From: Tragulus kanchil
Lineage: Eukaryota; Chordata; Mammalia; Artiodactyla; Tragulidae
Assembly (NCBI GenBank): GCA_022376925.1
Contig: JAIOJX010000005.1
Coordinates: forward strand, 156,999,501 to 157,063,500
Length of the DNA: 64,000 bases
Direction: 5' to 3'
A program made the position numbers and the translations under genes. The notes under the pieces were generated by a model. It was given only the letters and a program-made list of their open reading frames with translations. It had not been told where the DNA came from and made no database searches. This document shows positions 33,050 to 44,501 of this stretch, piece after piece. Position 1 is the first letter of the stretch. Each line of letters begins with the position of its first letter.

Positions 33050-33725
33050 GCCATTATAAACAAAACCAAAGGTAAACTTGACAAAGTATTTGTGGTTAAT
33101 GTCATAAGCATACAGCTCATTTCCCTCATAAATAAGGAGCTCCTCAAAATCAATTAAAAAACAAAAACCAACAATCCTCAATACAAAAAAATGACAGACA
33201 ATCTACAGGCAGAAAAAAAGTTCAAATGACTTAAACATTTGAAAAGATGCCAACCTCACCTGCAATAAGTGAACTGCAGATTTAAACTAGCACTAACATA
33301 CCACTTCTCCCTATCAGATTGGCCAAGAGTGGGACTTCCCTGGTGGTCCAGTGGCTAAGACTACATGCTCCAAATGCAGGGAGCACGGGTTTGATCCCAG
33401 ATCAGGGGACTGGATCCCACATGCCCCAACTAAAATATCCTGAATGCAGCAACAAGGATCAAAGATTCCTTGTGCCCCAAGTGAGACCCAGCACAGCCAA
33501 ATAAATATATAAAATAAATATTTAAAAAAAAAGATGGGCCAAGATCAACCCTGAGTTGGCAAAGATGTGTAGGAACAGCACTTGGACCTTTCTGCTAAGC
33601 ATGTAAATGGGAACAAACCCTCTGGAGAACCGTCTGGCAACAGCTATTGAAATTATATATGCATGTTGAATTTGACCCAGTAATTCCACTTGGCTGTTGT
33701 GGTTTTTGCATTTGAAATCACCTAA
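33050..33725 (+). mobile_element. L1 LINE 3' fragment split by a CHR SINE (first copy)
   Basis: 'caaatgacttaaacatttga', 'aaagatgccaacctcacctg' and 'ataccacttctccctatcag' follow the L1 3' order, continuing after the SINE with 'gcaaagatgtgtaggaacag' and 'ccagtaattccacttggctg'. Copies at 34249-34924 and (partial) 35878-36069. Confidence 0.7.
33331..33530 (+). mobile_element. CHR SINE in L1 (copy 1)
   Basis: 'gggacttccctggtggtcca' head, 'acgggtttgatcccagatca' box, 'gacccagcacagccaaataa' tail. Flanking 'agattggccaaga' and 'agatgggccaaga' form the target-site duplication. Confidence 0.92.
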
Positions 33726-33905
33726 CCCTATTAGCTACTTAAAAATAAATTAAAACAAATTAAAAAGCTTCTCCCCGAGTGATGGAAGTGCTTACTGAAT
33801 GAGCAAGCCGTTCTTGTGACTGGCCTCAGCTGCACATGACAGTCGAAGTGTATTTTTTTTTTAACCATTAAACAACTTTAAATCATTTTTGGAATTGCCC
33901 CAATT

Positions 33906-33990
33906 CCTAAGTCCTGTCCAACTCTTTGTGACCTTATGGATGGCAACAGACCAGGCTTCCCTGTCCTTCACCATCTCCCAGGGTAAAGTC
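33906..33990 (-). mobile_element. BovB 3'-end fragment, antisense (second copy)
   Basis: Duplicate of 32701-32785; the left edge is the duplication join. Confidence 0.78.
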
Positions 33991-34151
33991 TCCACTCCAT
34001 GGACTTTTAAAGGAGATGATGGTGTCTATTTCAATTCTATTTTATACGATTTTAACAAGTTAAATAGTCATTTTTCTCACCCTGATGGCCTTTATAATTA
34101 CAACACAAACCCAGAAGTCATACAATAGAAGCATGATAAATTCCATTCCTG

Positions 34152-34153
<2 letters not shown>

Positions 34154-34196
<43 letters not shown>

Positions 34197-34233
34197 TCCA
34201 TTCCCGCAAATATATATATATATATATATATAT
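34154..34233. repeat. Two (TA)n microsatellites (second copy)
   Basis: The spacer between tracts here ('aaaaattccattcccgcaaa') repeats the sequence preceding the first tract, unlike the first copy. Confidence 0.92.
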
Positions 34234-34529
34234 TTCTGCATGACAGAAGCCATTATAAACAAAACCAAAGGTAAACTTGACAAAGTATTTGTGGTTAATG
34301 TCATAAGCATACAGCTCATTTCCCTCATAAATAAGGAGCTCCTCAAAATCAATTAAAAAACAAAAACCAACAATCCTCAATACAAAAAAATGACAGACAA
34401 TCTACAGGCAGAAAAAAAGTTCAAATGACTTAAACATTTGAAAAGATGCCAACCTCACCTGCAATAAGTGAACTGCAGATTTAAACTAGCACTAACATAC
34501 CACTTCTCCCTATCAGATTGGCCAAGAGT

Positions 34530-34729
34530 GGGACTTCCCTGGTGGTCCAGTGGCTAAGACTACATGCTCCAAATGCAGGGAGCACGGGTTTGATCCCAGA
34601 TCAGGGGACTGGATCCCACATGCCCCAACTAAAATATCCTGAATGCAGCAACAAGGATCAAAGATTCCTTGTGCCCCAAGTGAGACCCAGCACAGCCAAA
34701 TAAATATATAAAATAAATATTTAAAAAAA
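34530..34729 (+). mobile_element. CHR SINE in L1 (copy 2)
   Basis: Duplicate of 33331-33530. Confidence 0.92.
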
Positions 34730-35260
34730 AAGATGGGCCAAGATCAACCCTGAGTTGGCAAAGATGTGTAGGAACAGCACTTGGACCTTTCTGCTAAGCA
34801 TGTAAATGGGAACAAACCCTCTGGAGAACCGTCTGGCAACAGCTATTGAAATTATATATGCATGTTGAATTTGACCCAGTAATTCCACTTGGCTGTTGTG
34901 GTTTTTGCATTTGAAATCACCTAACCCTATTAGCTACTTAAAAATAAATTAAAACAAATTAAAAAGCTTCTCCCCGAGTGATGGAAGTGCTTACTGAATG
35001 AGCAAGCCGTTCTTGTGACTGGCCTCAGCTGCACATGACAGTCGAAGTGTATTTTTTTTTTAACCATTAAACAACTTTAAATCATTTTTTCAGTACTGTC
35101 ATTTATCAGCTTATGTCTAGCCACAATGACTGGTTGCTTAGTAAGGGGAAAGAGAAAACATACTGATGCCGGAGCATAGCAACTTCAGGGGGAATCTCAC
35201 AATTTGCCTCCATGTGTTCATTTGCCAGGTTTATAATTTGCATTAATTTGATGGAAATTA

Positions 35261-35383
35261 TTGGGTTGGCCAAAAAGGTCATCCAGTTTTAAGGAAAAAT
35301 AAAAGACATATTTTTTTTATTTTCACCAGGAACTTTATTGAACAGCATGGTCATCAATCAAAAGAACTTTTTGGGCAACTCAA
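35261..35383. mobile_element. Mariner-type miniature inverted-repeat element (first copy)
   Basis: Imperfect terminal inverted repeats: 'ttgggttggccaaaaaggtc' at the left and the near reverse complement 'gaactttttgggcaactcaa' at the right, flanked by TA on both sides (35259-35260, 35384-35385). About 123 bp with no transposase. Copy at 36406-36528. Confidence 0.88.
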
Positions 35384-35758
35384 TATTTTAAAACACAATA
35401 AGACATCTTGGGTGCTTTGAAAAAACAAACTAAAAAAATTTTAAACAAGCCCAAAGCTGACTGCTTCCAGTTCGGCTTTGCTTTTATTGGAAATAGAGAC
35501 TGTATGTATAGTGTTAAGTGTGGAGACGTGCTTAGAAAAACCAGCCTGAGAGTTTCTCTCCTACTGAGTAGAAAGCAGGCTTGAAATGTAATGGCAGGGA
35601 ACCTATTGGTTATTCATGATGGAACATGCAAGAATTCCATGTACCACATCCTGAAATTGTTGATGTTCTTACATATAAAATAGTATCAATCCTCTTTTAA
35701 ATACATTCAACCCTAGTCTAAGCATGATATAACAATTCCCCTACCGCTAGAGGACTTG

Positions 35759-35877
35759 TCCCACATGCCCCAACTAAAATATCCTGAATGCAGCAACAAG
35801 GATCAAAGATTCCTTGTGCCCCAAGTGAGACCCAGCACAGCCAAATAAATATATAAAATAAATATTTAAAAAAAAAG
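35759..35877 (+). mobile_element. CHR SINE 3' half (copy 3, cut at join)
   Basis: Starts at 'tcccacatgccccaactaaa', the middle of the SINE at 34530-34729, because duplication 12 begins there. Confidence 0.88.
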
Positions 35878-36405
35878 ATGGGCCAAGATCAACCCTGAGT
35901 TGGCAAAGATGTGTAGGAACAGCACTTGGACCTTTCTGCTAAGCATGTAAATGGGAACAAACCCTCTGGAGAACCGTCTGGCAACAGCTATTGAAATTAT
36001 ATATGCATGTTGAATTTGACCCAGTAATTCCACTTGGCTGTTGTGGTTTTTGCATTTGAAATCACCTAACCCTATTAGCTACTTAAAAATAAATTAAAAC
36101 AAATTAAAAAGCTTCTCCCCGAGTGATGGAAGTGCTTACTGAATGAGCAAGCCGTTCTTGTGACTGGCCTCAGCTGCACATGACAGTCGAAGTGTATTTT
36201 TTTTTTAACCATTAAACAACTTTAAATCATTTTTTCAGTACTGTCATTTATCAGCTTATGTCTAGCCACAATGACTGGTTGCTTAGTAAGGGGAAAGAGA
36301 AAACATACTGATGCCGGAGCATAGCAACTTCAGGGGGAATCTCACAATTTGCCTCCATGTGTTCATTTGCCAGGTTTATAATTTGCATTAATTTGATGGA
36401 AATTA

Positions 36406-36528
36406 TTGGGTTGGCCAAAAAGGTCATCCAGTTTTAAGGAAAAATAAAAGACATATTTTTTTTATTTTCACCAGGAACTTTATTGAACAGCATGGTCATC
36501 AATCAAAAGAACTTTTTGGGCAACTCAA
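36406..36528. mobile_element. Mariner-type miniature inverted-repeat element (second copy)
   Basis: Duplicate of 35261-35383 with the same TA flanks. Confidence 0.88.
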
Positions 36529-36975
36529 TATTTTAAAACACAATAAGACATCTTGGGTGCTTTGAAAAAACAAACTAAAAAAATTTTAAACAAGCCCAAA
36601 GCTGACTGCTTCCAGTTCGGCTTTGCTTTTATTGGAAATAGAGACTGTATGTATAGTGTTAAGTGTGGAGACGTGCTTAGAAAAACCAGCCTGAGAGTTT
36701 CTCTCCTACTGAGTAGAAAGCAGGCTTGAAATGTAATGGCAGGGAACCTATTGGTTATTCATGATGGAACATGCAAGAATTCCATGTACCACATCCTGAA
36801 ATTGTTGATGTTCTTACATATAAAATAGTATCAATCCTCTTTTAAATACATTCAACCCTAGTCTAAGCATGATATAACTTGTCATTTTGAAGTTATCCAA
36901 ACCATCATGCTTTTCCTCAGACAGTAAGTGGCAATTACATTGGAAAACCTCAACATTAGTCTTTAGACATTATAC

Positions 36976-37162
36976 TCAAACAATAAAGAATCTGCCTATC
37001 GTGTGGGAGGCATGGGTTTGATCCCTGGGTGGAGAAGATCCCCTGGAGAAGAGAATGGCTACCCACTCCAGTATCTTTGTCTGGAAAATTCATGGACAGA
37101 GGAGCCTAGCAGTCTTACAGTCCATGAGGTCACAAAGAATCGGACACAACTGACTAGCATAC
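36976..37162 (+). mobile_element. Bov-tA SINE
   Basis: 'aacaataaagaatctgccta', 'catgggtttgatccctgggt', 'ctacccactccagtatcttt' and 'aatcggacacaactgactag'. The 5' head is missing. Confidence 0.88.
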
Positions 37163-37586
37163 ATACTTTAGTTAAAATGAACTCTATTATAAAATCTTTA
37201 ATAATATTTTTCTAAGATATATTTTTTTACTGGAAAACACTTAAATTTTAAAAAGTGCTGAAATACCCTTTAAAATTGTTTTGGCAATTCTCAGTACTAC
37301 ATACTAGTGCTGAAAATGTCCAAAACTTAAATAAACGTGAAGGGCTATCCAACTTATGACATTCTTGGCTTCTAAGACTTCATAGCTGGACATATGATCC
37401 CTTAGTATTTGGTACCACAGCTACACAAAGGCTGATAAAAGAAGTCAAGTGAAACTTAAACGTTTTCTCATGGATAGACCTTATTTTCAGCAATTTAAAA
37501 ATACTCATGATCCTGCTCAAGACCTGCAGAACTTCTGTGTGTTAGTTGCTCAGTTGTATCAAACCCAAACAAAACAAAATGTCTAG
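37163..37586. other. AT-rich unassigned sequence
   Basis: No recognisable element or gene. Confidence 0.4.
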
Positions 37587-37846
37587 GGCCTCCCTGGTGG
37601 TCCAGTGGGTAAGGATACTGCCTTGCAGTGCAAGGGGCGCCAGTTTGATCCCTGGCCTGGGAAGATCCCACGTGTCGCGGAGCTGCTGAACTGATGTGTC
37701 CAACTACTGAGCCGGAGCTCTGGAGTGCATGCCAGTGCTCTGCGATGAGAGAGGCCGCTGCAACGGGGGGCCCATAGGGGCCAAAGAACAAAAAAGATGG
37801 ATGAAAATCAACAAATGAAAGACCAATAGAAGTGGCAAAAAAAAAA
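37587..37846 (+). mobile_element. CHR-type SINE, 'agaagtggc' subfamily, short form
   Basis: 'gggcctccctggtggtccag' head, 'cagtttgatccctggcctgg' box, 'ccggagctctggagtgcatg' body and 'aaagaccaatagaagtggca' end followed by poly-A. There is no G-rich module. 'gtctag' occurs on both flanks. The last 24 bp are repeated at the join of duplication 13. Confidence 0.92.
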
Positions 37847-37859
37847 GAGTCTAGCATCT

Positions 37860-37982
37860 ACCTATCTAGTTATTTGCACTTTATAGATGAGGATATTGAG
37901 ACCCAGAGAGTTTTGATATCACTTGTCTAAGGTCACATGGGTATGAAAAGCCAGGTCTCAAGCTCCTTGACCTGTTACTCAG
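37860..37982 (-). mobile_element. MIR SINE relic, antisense (first copy)
   Basis: 'cactttatagatgaggatat', 'tgagacccagagagttttga' and 'cttgtctaaggtcacatggg' are the reversed MIR core. Copy at 38944-39066. Confidence 0.8.
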
Positions 37983-38906
37983 AGGCAGCTGTGACTATTA
38001 ACAAGCCCAGCTTCCTCATCGTTCCCTCTCCATACTTCTTGTACTCTGGGGACAAACCTGGTACTTCAGTGATAAAGTAACTCAGACCAATGGTGCCTGG
38101 GATCTGGGAGGTAGGCCAAGGCTGAAGGGCTGTTGAGTGGCGGGGGCCTTACTGGGGACCTTTGTGGGGGGCCGGGAGCATTAAGTCAGCATCAGCAATT
38201 CTGCTCCAAGGACCGCTGAGTGACGCTCAGGACTCATCGGGGCCTGATGGGGCTAAAGACCCTGGAAAACCGCCTGACCAGGCTCTGGTAAATGTTTAAG
38301 CACTGGGGCAGTGGGGTGTGATGGTAAGGAGTAAGTCTTGGGACGGGGGACAGAGGGGAGGGTGTTCAAGTGCAAGAAGCATGGAAACAGAGGCTTTACT
38401 CCCAGGGGTGGGTAGTTGCCCCACCTCCATTGTGTTCCTCGGAAACCAGGAAGGGGCAGCCAGGGCAGCTGGCAAGGCCCCAGCTCAGAAGTCCTGCTCT
38501 GAGCTGTTCCCAGCAAGGAACCCTTTTCCCCACTCATGTCTCAGTCAAGGTCAGTTAAGTTGGGACCAGGCCTTGCATTTAGGGGTTGGTTGATTCTTTT
38601 TCGGGGTCAGACTCTTTGGGGTTTGCCTCTGCCTGGCCTCTCTACTCCCATCCCTTTGCCATCTCCTGACCGGGCCAGTCCACAGGCCTGCGCCTTCCCA
38701 GGACCTCAGGCTTCTCCCAGGCACAGAGCCACTGACCCCTGAAAGACTGAAAGTCCCCTGGCCCAGGCAAGTGGAAAATAGTAAGAGTTAGTGTAACTGA
38801 GTCATAGAAGAGAGAATTCATGCTGGACCCGTGAACAAGGCCTGCTATCCCCTTGGCAGAAGCCACTGGGCTTCCCAGTGGACATGCCGCCAGCCAGGAG
38901 CACTTG
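37983..38906. other. GC-rich unique sequence, no gene recognised
   Basis: Open frames on both strands (for example minus 38253-38537 and plus 38318-38593) are preserved in the second copy but overlap each other and have no domain. No splice or start context is convincing. Confidence 0.4.
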
Positions 38907-38943
38907 CCAATAGAAGTGGAAAAAAAAAAAGAGTCTAGCATCT

Positions 38944-39066
38944 ACCTATCTAGTTATTTGCACTTTATAGATGAGGATATTGAGACCCAGAGAGTTTTGA
39001 TATCACTTGTCTAAGGTCACATGGGTATGAAAAGCCAGGTCTCAAGCTCCTTGACCTGTTACTCAG
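38944..39066 (-). mobile_element. MIR SINE relic, antisense (second copy)
   Basis: Duplicate of 37860-37982. Confidence 0.8.
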
Positions 39067-39993
39067 AGGCGGCTGTGACTATTAACAAGCCCAGCTTCCT
39101 CATCGTTCCCTCTCCATACTTCTTGTACTCTGGGGACAAACCTGGTACTTCAGTGATAAAGTAACTCAGACCAATGGTGCCTGGGATCTGGGAGGTAGGC
39201 CAAGGCTGAAGGGCTGTTGAGTGGCGGGGGCCTTACTGGGGACCTTTGTGGGGGGCCGGGAGCATTAAGTCAGCATCAGCAATTCTGCTCCAAGGACCGC
39301 TGAGTGACGCTCAGGACTCATCGGGGCCTGATGGGGCTAAAGACCCTGGAAAACCGCCTGACCAGGCTCTGGTAAATGTTTAAGCACTGGGGCAGTGGGG
39401 TGTGATGGTAAGGAGTAAGTCTTGGGACGGGGGACAGAGGGGAGGGTGTTCAAGTGCAAGAAGCATGGAAACAGAGGCTTTACTCCCAGGGGTGGGTAGT
39501 TGCCCCACCTCCATTGTGTTCCTCGGAAACCAGGAAGGGGCAGCCAGGGCAGCTGGCAAGGCCCCAGCTCAGAAGTCCTGCTCTGAGCTGTTCCCAGCAA
39601 GGAACCCTTTTCCCCACTCATGTCTCAGTCAAGGTCAGTTAAGTTGGGACCAGGCCTTGCATTTAGGGGTTGGTTGATTCTTTTTCAGGGTCAGACTCTT
39701 TGGGGTTTGCCTCTGCCTGGCCTCTCTACTCCCATCCCTTTGCCATCTCCTGACCGGGCCAGTCCACAGGCCTGCGCCTTCCCAGGACCTCAGGCTTCTC
39801 CCAGGCACAGAGCCACTGACCCCTGAAAGGCTGAAAGTCCCCTGGCCCAGGCAAGTGGAAAATAGTAAGAGTTAGTGTAACTGAGTCATAGAAGAGAGAA
39901 TTCATGCTGGACCCGTGAACAAGGCCTGCTATCCCCTTGGCAGAAGCCACTGGGCTTCCCCAGTGGACATGCCGCCAGCCAGGAGCACTTGCC

Positions 39994-41025
39994 TTAAAGG
40001 GCCAGCTCTTCTTCTTCACCGTCAGCTTCATCATCACGACCATTTGACGGCTGGGCAGGGTATTTATTGCACAACTGGAGTTTTATTCCACATATTGTGT
40101 CTACCCTGGATTGGAACCAGTTCCTTTGGGGCCAGAAGATCTCTTTGCCCTGTGCTGAAGCTGTCTGTTGCCATTTCCCCGAAATGGTCCAGTGTTCCCC
40201 TAAATGGTCCATTTGCTGTTTGTAGTGACTTTATAAAACACAACCACTGCAAATAATGAAAAGTCGCTATATATACAAACATGTCCTAGCTCTTTCCTAT
40301 GGCAAAAGTAATGATACCCCAATAACACAGCCCAGTAAGCACCCAGATCTCAGTTTCTAAATACCATCCTTCTCTGAAAGAAACCAGGGCTCCTGTAGCA
40401 ATGACTGATTCCTGGGGCAGAGCAGGGAAAGTACCAACGAGCCTGGAGCACTTGCTTGTGCAGGAACATCACAAAATGCTTGAAGAATGATGGGACCACA
40501 TCAAAGGACACAGGAGCCTGTTTGAAGGCGGTCTGTCTGGCTCAGTTGGGGACAATTTGATAAAACAAAATAAATAATGATACGAATGCATTTCTACCAA
40601 TTAAAAAAAATAGTAATAAATGAGTCCATTCTGATATGAACAATCAAATGGGGGAGGAAGGAAGGTTTTCCTCGCAGTAGAATGCTAACTAATAAATGGT
40701 AGAAGGGATGCCGGAAATAGAAACATTCCCAAAGTGGTGTCTGGCTCAGACAGGAACTGTCACCAATGGATGCTAAGTCTGGTAGGCAGAGAGTCGACAA
40801 GGGTCAGGATATAGGCGCAATTCCACACTATTTCCCTACAAAGTGTGAATTAATTACAAAAAGGAGATGCTGACTTTGTGATGCAGAAGGCTGGTAGCCA
40901 CCAACTTCATCAAGAGGTGGAGGCACAGAACCATTTTTGTGATTTCCTGCTGTGGGGCTGGTCAGAAGAAAGCATCAAAGGACCCCAGCTGAGAGTCACT
41001 TTACAGAATAGAAAGTCTGAATTCT
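39994..41025. other. Unique sequence, no gene recognised
   Basis: No SINE or LINE hallmark, and no credible exon. Confidence 0.4.
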
Positions 41026-42409
41026 TTTATTATTGATACATTTTATTTTCAAGCCTTAATGAACTATATTTGAGACATAATCTTGTACTGGTTTAAGGTG
41101 TACGACAGAATGACTTCATATACGTATGTATTATGAAGTGATCACAACAGTAAGTTTATTTAACATCTCTTCTCTCAGGTAGTTCAATTATTTTCTTTTA
41201 ATGAAAGCTTAAGTTCTGTTTTCTTAGACATTTTCAAAATATAATGAGGTGTTGATAACTATAGTCACCATGCTGTATATATGCTCCTAGAATTTATCTA
41301 TCTTGTAACTTAAAGTTTGTACCTGACTTAGTCAACCAAAAAAATTTTTTATATATACAAACATGTCCTAGCTCTTTCCTATGGCAAAAGTAATGATACC
41401 CCAATAACACAGCCCAGTAAGCACCCAGATCTCAGTTTCTAAATACCATCCTTCTCTGAAAGAAACCAGGGCTCCTGTAGCAATGACTGATTCCTGGGGC
41501 AGAGCAGGGAAAGTACCAACGAGCCTGGAGCACTTGCTTGTGCAGGAACATCACAAAATGCTTGAAGAATGATGGGACCACATCAAAGGACACAGGAGCC
41601 TGTTTGAAGGCGGTCTGTCTGGCTCAGTTGGGGACAATTTGATAAAACAAAATAAATAATGATACGAATGCATTTCTACCAATTAAAAAAAATAGTAATA
41701 AATGAGTCCATTCTGATATGAACAATCAAATGGGGGAGGAAGGAAGGTTTTCCTCGCAGTAGAATGCTAACTAATAAATGGTAGAAGGGATGCCGGAAAT
41801 AGAAACATTCCCAAAGTGGTGTCTGGCTCAGACAGGAACTGTCACCAATGGATGCTAAGTCTGGTAGGCAGAGAGTCGACAAGGGTCAGGATATAGGCGC
41901 AATTCCACACTATTTCCCTACAAAGTGTGAATTAATTACAAAAAGGAGATGCTGACTTTGTGATGCAGAAGGCTGGTAGCCACCAACTTCATCAAGAGGT
42001 GGAGGCACAGAACCATTTTTGTGATTTCCTGCTGTGGGGCTGGTCAGAAGAAAGCATCAAAGGACCCCAGCTGAGAGTCACTTTACAGAATAGAAAGTCT
42101 GAATTCTTTTATTATTGATACATTTTATTTTCAAGCCTTAATGAACTATATTTGAGACATAATCTTGTACTGGTTTAAGGTGTACGACAGAATGACTTCA
42201 TATACGTATGTATTATGAAGTGATCACAACAGTAAGTTTATTTAACATCTCTTCTCTCAGGTAGTTCAATTATTTTCTTTTAATGAAAGCTTAAGTTCTG
42301 TTTTCTTAGACATTTTCAAAAATATAATGAGGTGTTGATAACTATAGTCACCATGCTGTATATATGCTCCTAGAATTTATCTATCTTGTAACTTAAAGTT
42401 TGTACCTGA
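40268..42409. repeat. Tandem near-identical duplication 14 (40268-41326 and 41350-42409)
   Basis: The offset is 1082 bp with a 23 bp A/T-rich filler at 41327-41349. The copies differ by one A near 41240/42322. The unit ends in L1 3'-region sequence. Confidence 0.95.
41026..41326 (-). mobile_element. L1 3'-region fragment (first copy)
   Basis: 'gaactatatttgagacataa', 'tggtttaaggtgtacgacag', 'gtgttgataactatagtcac' and 'catgctgtatatatgctcct' follow an L1 3'-region arrangement; the orientation is less certain. Copy at 42108-42409. Confidence 0.55.
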
Positions 42410-42482
42410 ACTCTTTAAGACTGCTAAGGATGCAAAAGTCAGAAAATGATGGAGAAACTTTCAGATTTAAAAAGATGGATAA

Positions 42483-42612
42483 GGGGAATTCCCTGATTGT
42501 CCAGTGGTTAGAACTCTGAGCTCTCATGGCTGAGGGCCAGGGTTTGATCCCTGATTGGGGAACTAAGATCCTGAAAGCCAAGACACATAGTTTAGAAAAA
42601 AATAAAAAAAGA
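42483..42612 (+). mobile_element. Short CHR SINE
   Basis: 'ggaattccctgattgtccag' head, 'agggtttgatccctgattgg' box, A-rich tail. Confidence 0.85.
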
Positions 42613-42681
42613 ATGGTAAGCCATGACAGCCTGTGCTCCTGGATTCCATCCTGAGGAAGAAGGAAAAAAACATTGCTGGAA

Positions 42682-42892
42682 GACTTCCCCAGCGGTTCAG
42701 CAGGTAAAGAATCTGCCTGCAATGCAGGAGACACAGAAGACTGGGGTTCAATCCCTGGGTCTGGAAGATCCCTTGGAGAAGAAGATGGCATCCCACTCCT
42801 ATATCCTTGCCTAAAAAATTCCATGGACAAAGGAGTCTGATGGGCTACAGTCCAAAGGGTCAAAACACAGTTGAGCAACTAAGCACCATGCA
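42682..42892 (+). mobile_element. Bov-tA SINE
   Basis: 'cttccccagcggttcagcag', 'tggggttcaatccctgggtc', 'ttgcctaaaaaattccatgg' and 'acagttgagcaactaagcac'. It has a 10 bp insertion after 'ggagacac'. Confidence 0.9.
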
Positions 42893-43120
42893 CTAAGAGC
42901 CTGAGAGCCACAATTAAGCCCATGCACTGCAACTACTGAAGCCCAAGTACTCTAAAGCCTGTACTCTGCAACAAGAGAAGCCATCACAATGAGAAGCCTG
43001 CACACCACAAACAGAGTAGTCCCTGCTCACTACAGCTAGAGAAAAGCCTTCACAGTTGTGAAGACCCAACACAGCCAAAATCAAATAAATAAAATTGTAT
43101 ATGTGTGTGTGTGTGTATAA
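42893..43120 (+). mobile_element. Long CHR SINE 3' part and (TG)n tail
   Basis: 'gcactgcaactactgaagcc', 'aacaagagaagccatcacaa' and 'cttcacagttgtgaagaccc' lead to an A-rich tail and a (TG)n stretch at 43098-43118. The head is absent. Confidence 0.88.
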
Positions 43121-43570
43121 AGACATTTTGGGGACAGTGGACAACATCTGAACAGGATCAATGGGTTGAATGGGGCAACAGATGATGCAGTCCAAGCTGT
43201 GGCAAGAGAAGGGCCACACCTGCGCAAACACGGAGCTGGGCTCAGCTGGGATGAAGGTTGTGCCAAGTGTTTATGACTCTTCATTCCTTATCATCCCTTC
43301 CTGTCACAGTGGAGTGTTTCCCCGCCATCTGTTTATACAGACATGTATAAAACAACATGGCCTCCTGCCTTGCTCACTCAGAACCTTGGGAATATCAATC
43401 CAGTGATGCTGACTGAAACAACTCGCTTCCTGCTTCCTGGACTGAGTTTTCCCACCCTGTGTAGTCCTCTGTCTCGAATTGGAGAGGGGATCCAGAACAA
43501 GGAGTAGGGAAGTTCCAACCAAAAGTTACCTCACAAGGTCCAGCAGGGTGGTGACTGCAATTCACGGCAG
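43121..43570. other. Unique sequence, no gene recognised
   Basis: No recognised element. Confidence 0.4.
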
Positions 43571-43575
43571 TAGGT

Positions 43576-43796
43576 GTTTTGTTGTTGTTGTTAGTTAGTC
43601 ACTAAGTCGTGTCCAGCTGTTTGCGATCCCATTGACTGTAGCCTGCCAGGCTCCTCTGTCCATGGGATTTCCCAGGCAAGAATATAGGAATGTGTTTCCA
43701 TTTCCTCCTCCAGGGGATCTTCCCACCCCAGGGATCAAACCTGCCTCTCCCACATTAGCAAGTGGATTCTTTACCACTGAGCCACCAGGGTAGCCT
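43576..43796 (-). mobile_element. Bov-tA SINE, antisense
   Basis: 'gttagttagtcactaagtcg', 'tgtagcctgccaggctcctc', 'gggatcttcccaccccaggg' and 'tgagccaccagggtagcctt'. A (GTT)n run leads into it. Confidence 0.93.
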
Positions 43797-43906
43797 TGCT
43801 GTAGGTGTTTACTATGAGTCTAAAATGGACAAGGTCGGACACCAGGCAGTGTACAGGCATGTCTTTAAACTGTTCAATCAGGCACAGAGAGGCACAAGAA
43901 AGGAAA

Positions 43907-43968
43907 GACACCATCTCCACCACTACCATCACCGCCATCATCACCATCACCATCCTTATCATCACTGT
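43907..43968. repeat. CAC/CAT trinucleotide-like repeat
   Basis: Imperfect (CAC/CAT)n with interruptions. It gives a His-rich run in one frame but no gene. Confidence 0.75.
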
Positions 43969-44223
43969 AATGGGTTGTGTCTTCTCCAAAACCATCGAAG
44001 CCCTTATTTCTAGTACTCAGAATGCGACCTTATTTGGAAATGGAGTCTTTACAGATGATCAAAGAAGATGAGGTTATTAGGATGGGCCCTTATTCAATAT
44101 GACTGGTGTCCTTATGAAAAGGGGAAATGTGTGTTGAGTAACAAGATGGATGTTAATAAATTAAAAATAAAGAAGAAAGAGAAATAATCTCAGTTTCAAA
44201 AGAGAACAAAAAATAATAAGAAG

Positions 44224-44480
44224 GGGCTTCCCTGGTGGTCCAGTGGGTAAGGACACCACCTTGCAGTGCAAGGGGTGCCAGTTCGTTCCCTGGCCTGGGA
44301 AGATCCCACGTGCCGCGGAGCAGCTGGACCAATGTGTCCAACTACCGAGCCGGAGCTCTGGAGCGCATGCGCCCAGAGCTGGTGCTCTGTGACGAGAGAG
44401 GCCACTGTGATGGGAGGCCCACAGAGGCCAAACAGCAAAGATGGATGGAAATAAATAAATGAAAGACCAATAGAAGTGGC
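44224..44480 (+). mobile_element. CHR-type SINE, 'agaagtggc' subfamily, short form
   Basis: 'ggggcttccctggtggtcca' head, 'gcctgggaagatcccacgtg', 'ctggagcgcatgcgcccaga' body and 'aaagaccaatagaagtggcc' end, followed directly by (TA)n (44481-44501). The B-box is altered (agttcgttccc). No G-rich module. Confidence 0.92.
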
Positions 44481-44501
44481 CTATATATATATATATATAT
44501 T
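44481..44501. repeat. (TA)n microsatellite at a SINE 3' end
   Basis: About 10 TA units replacing the usual A tail of the SINE. Confidence 0.85.

Larger units (their letters stand above)
32701..35089. repeat. Tandem near-identical duplication 11 (32701-33890 and 33906-35089)
   Basis: The offset is 1205 bp, then 1199 bp after the (TA)n tracts, which differ in length and in the sequence between them. A 15 bp filler lies at 33891-33905. The unit carries a BovB tail, L1 pieces and a CHR SINE. Confidence 0.95.
34614..36878. repeat. Tandem near-identical duplication 12 (34614-35733 and 35759-36878)
   Basis: The offset is 1145 bp with a 25 bp filler at 35734-35758. The left copy starts inside the right copy of duplication 11, so about 475 bp of this sequence occur three times. 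The second copy starts in the middle of a CHR SINE. Confidence 0.95.
37823..39993. repeat. Tandem near-identical duplication 13 (37823-38908 and 38907-39993)
   Basis: The offset is 1084 bp. Three internal single-base transitions occur at 37987/39071, 38603/39687 and 38746/39830, plus one C-run difference near 38875/39960. This looks like heterozygosity rather than sequencing error. The unit starts inside the 3' end of a CHR-type SINE and includes a MIR. Confidence 0.95.
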
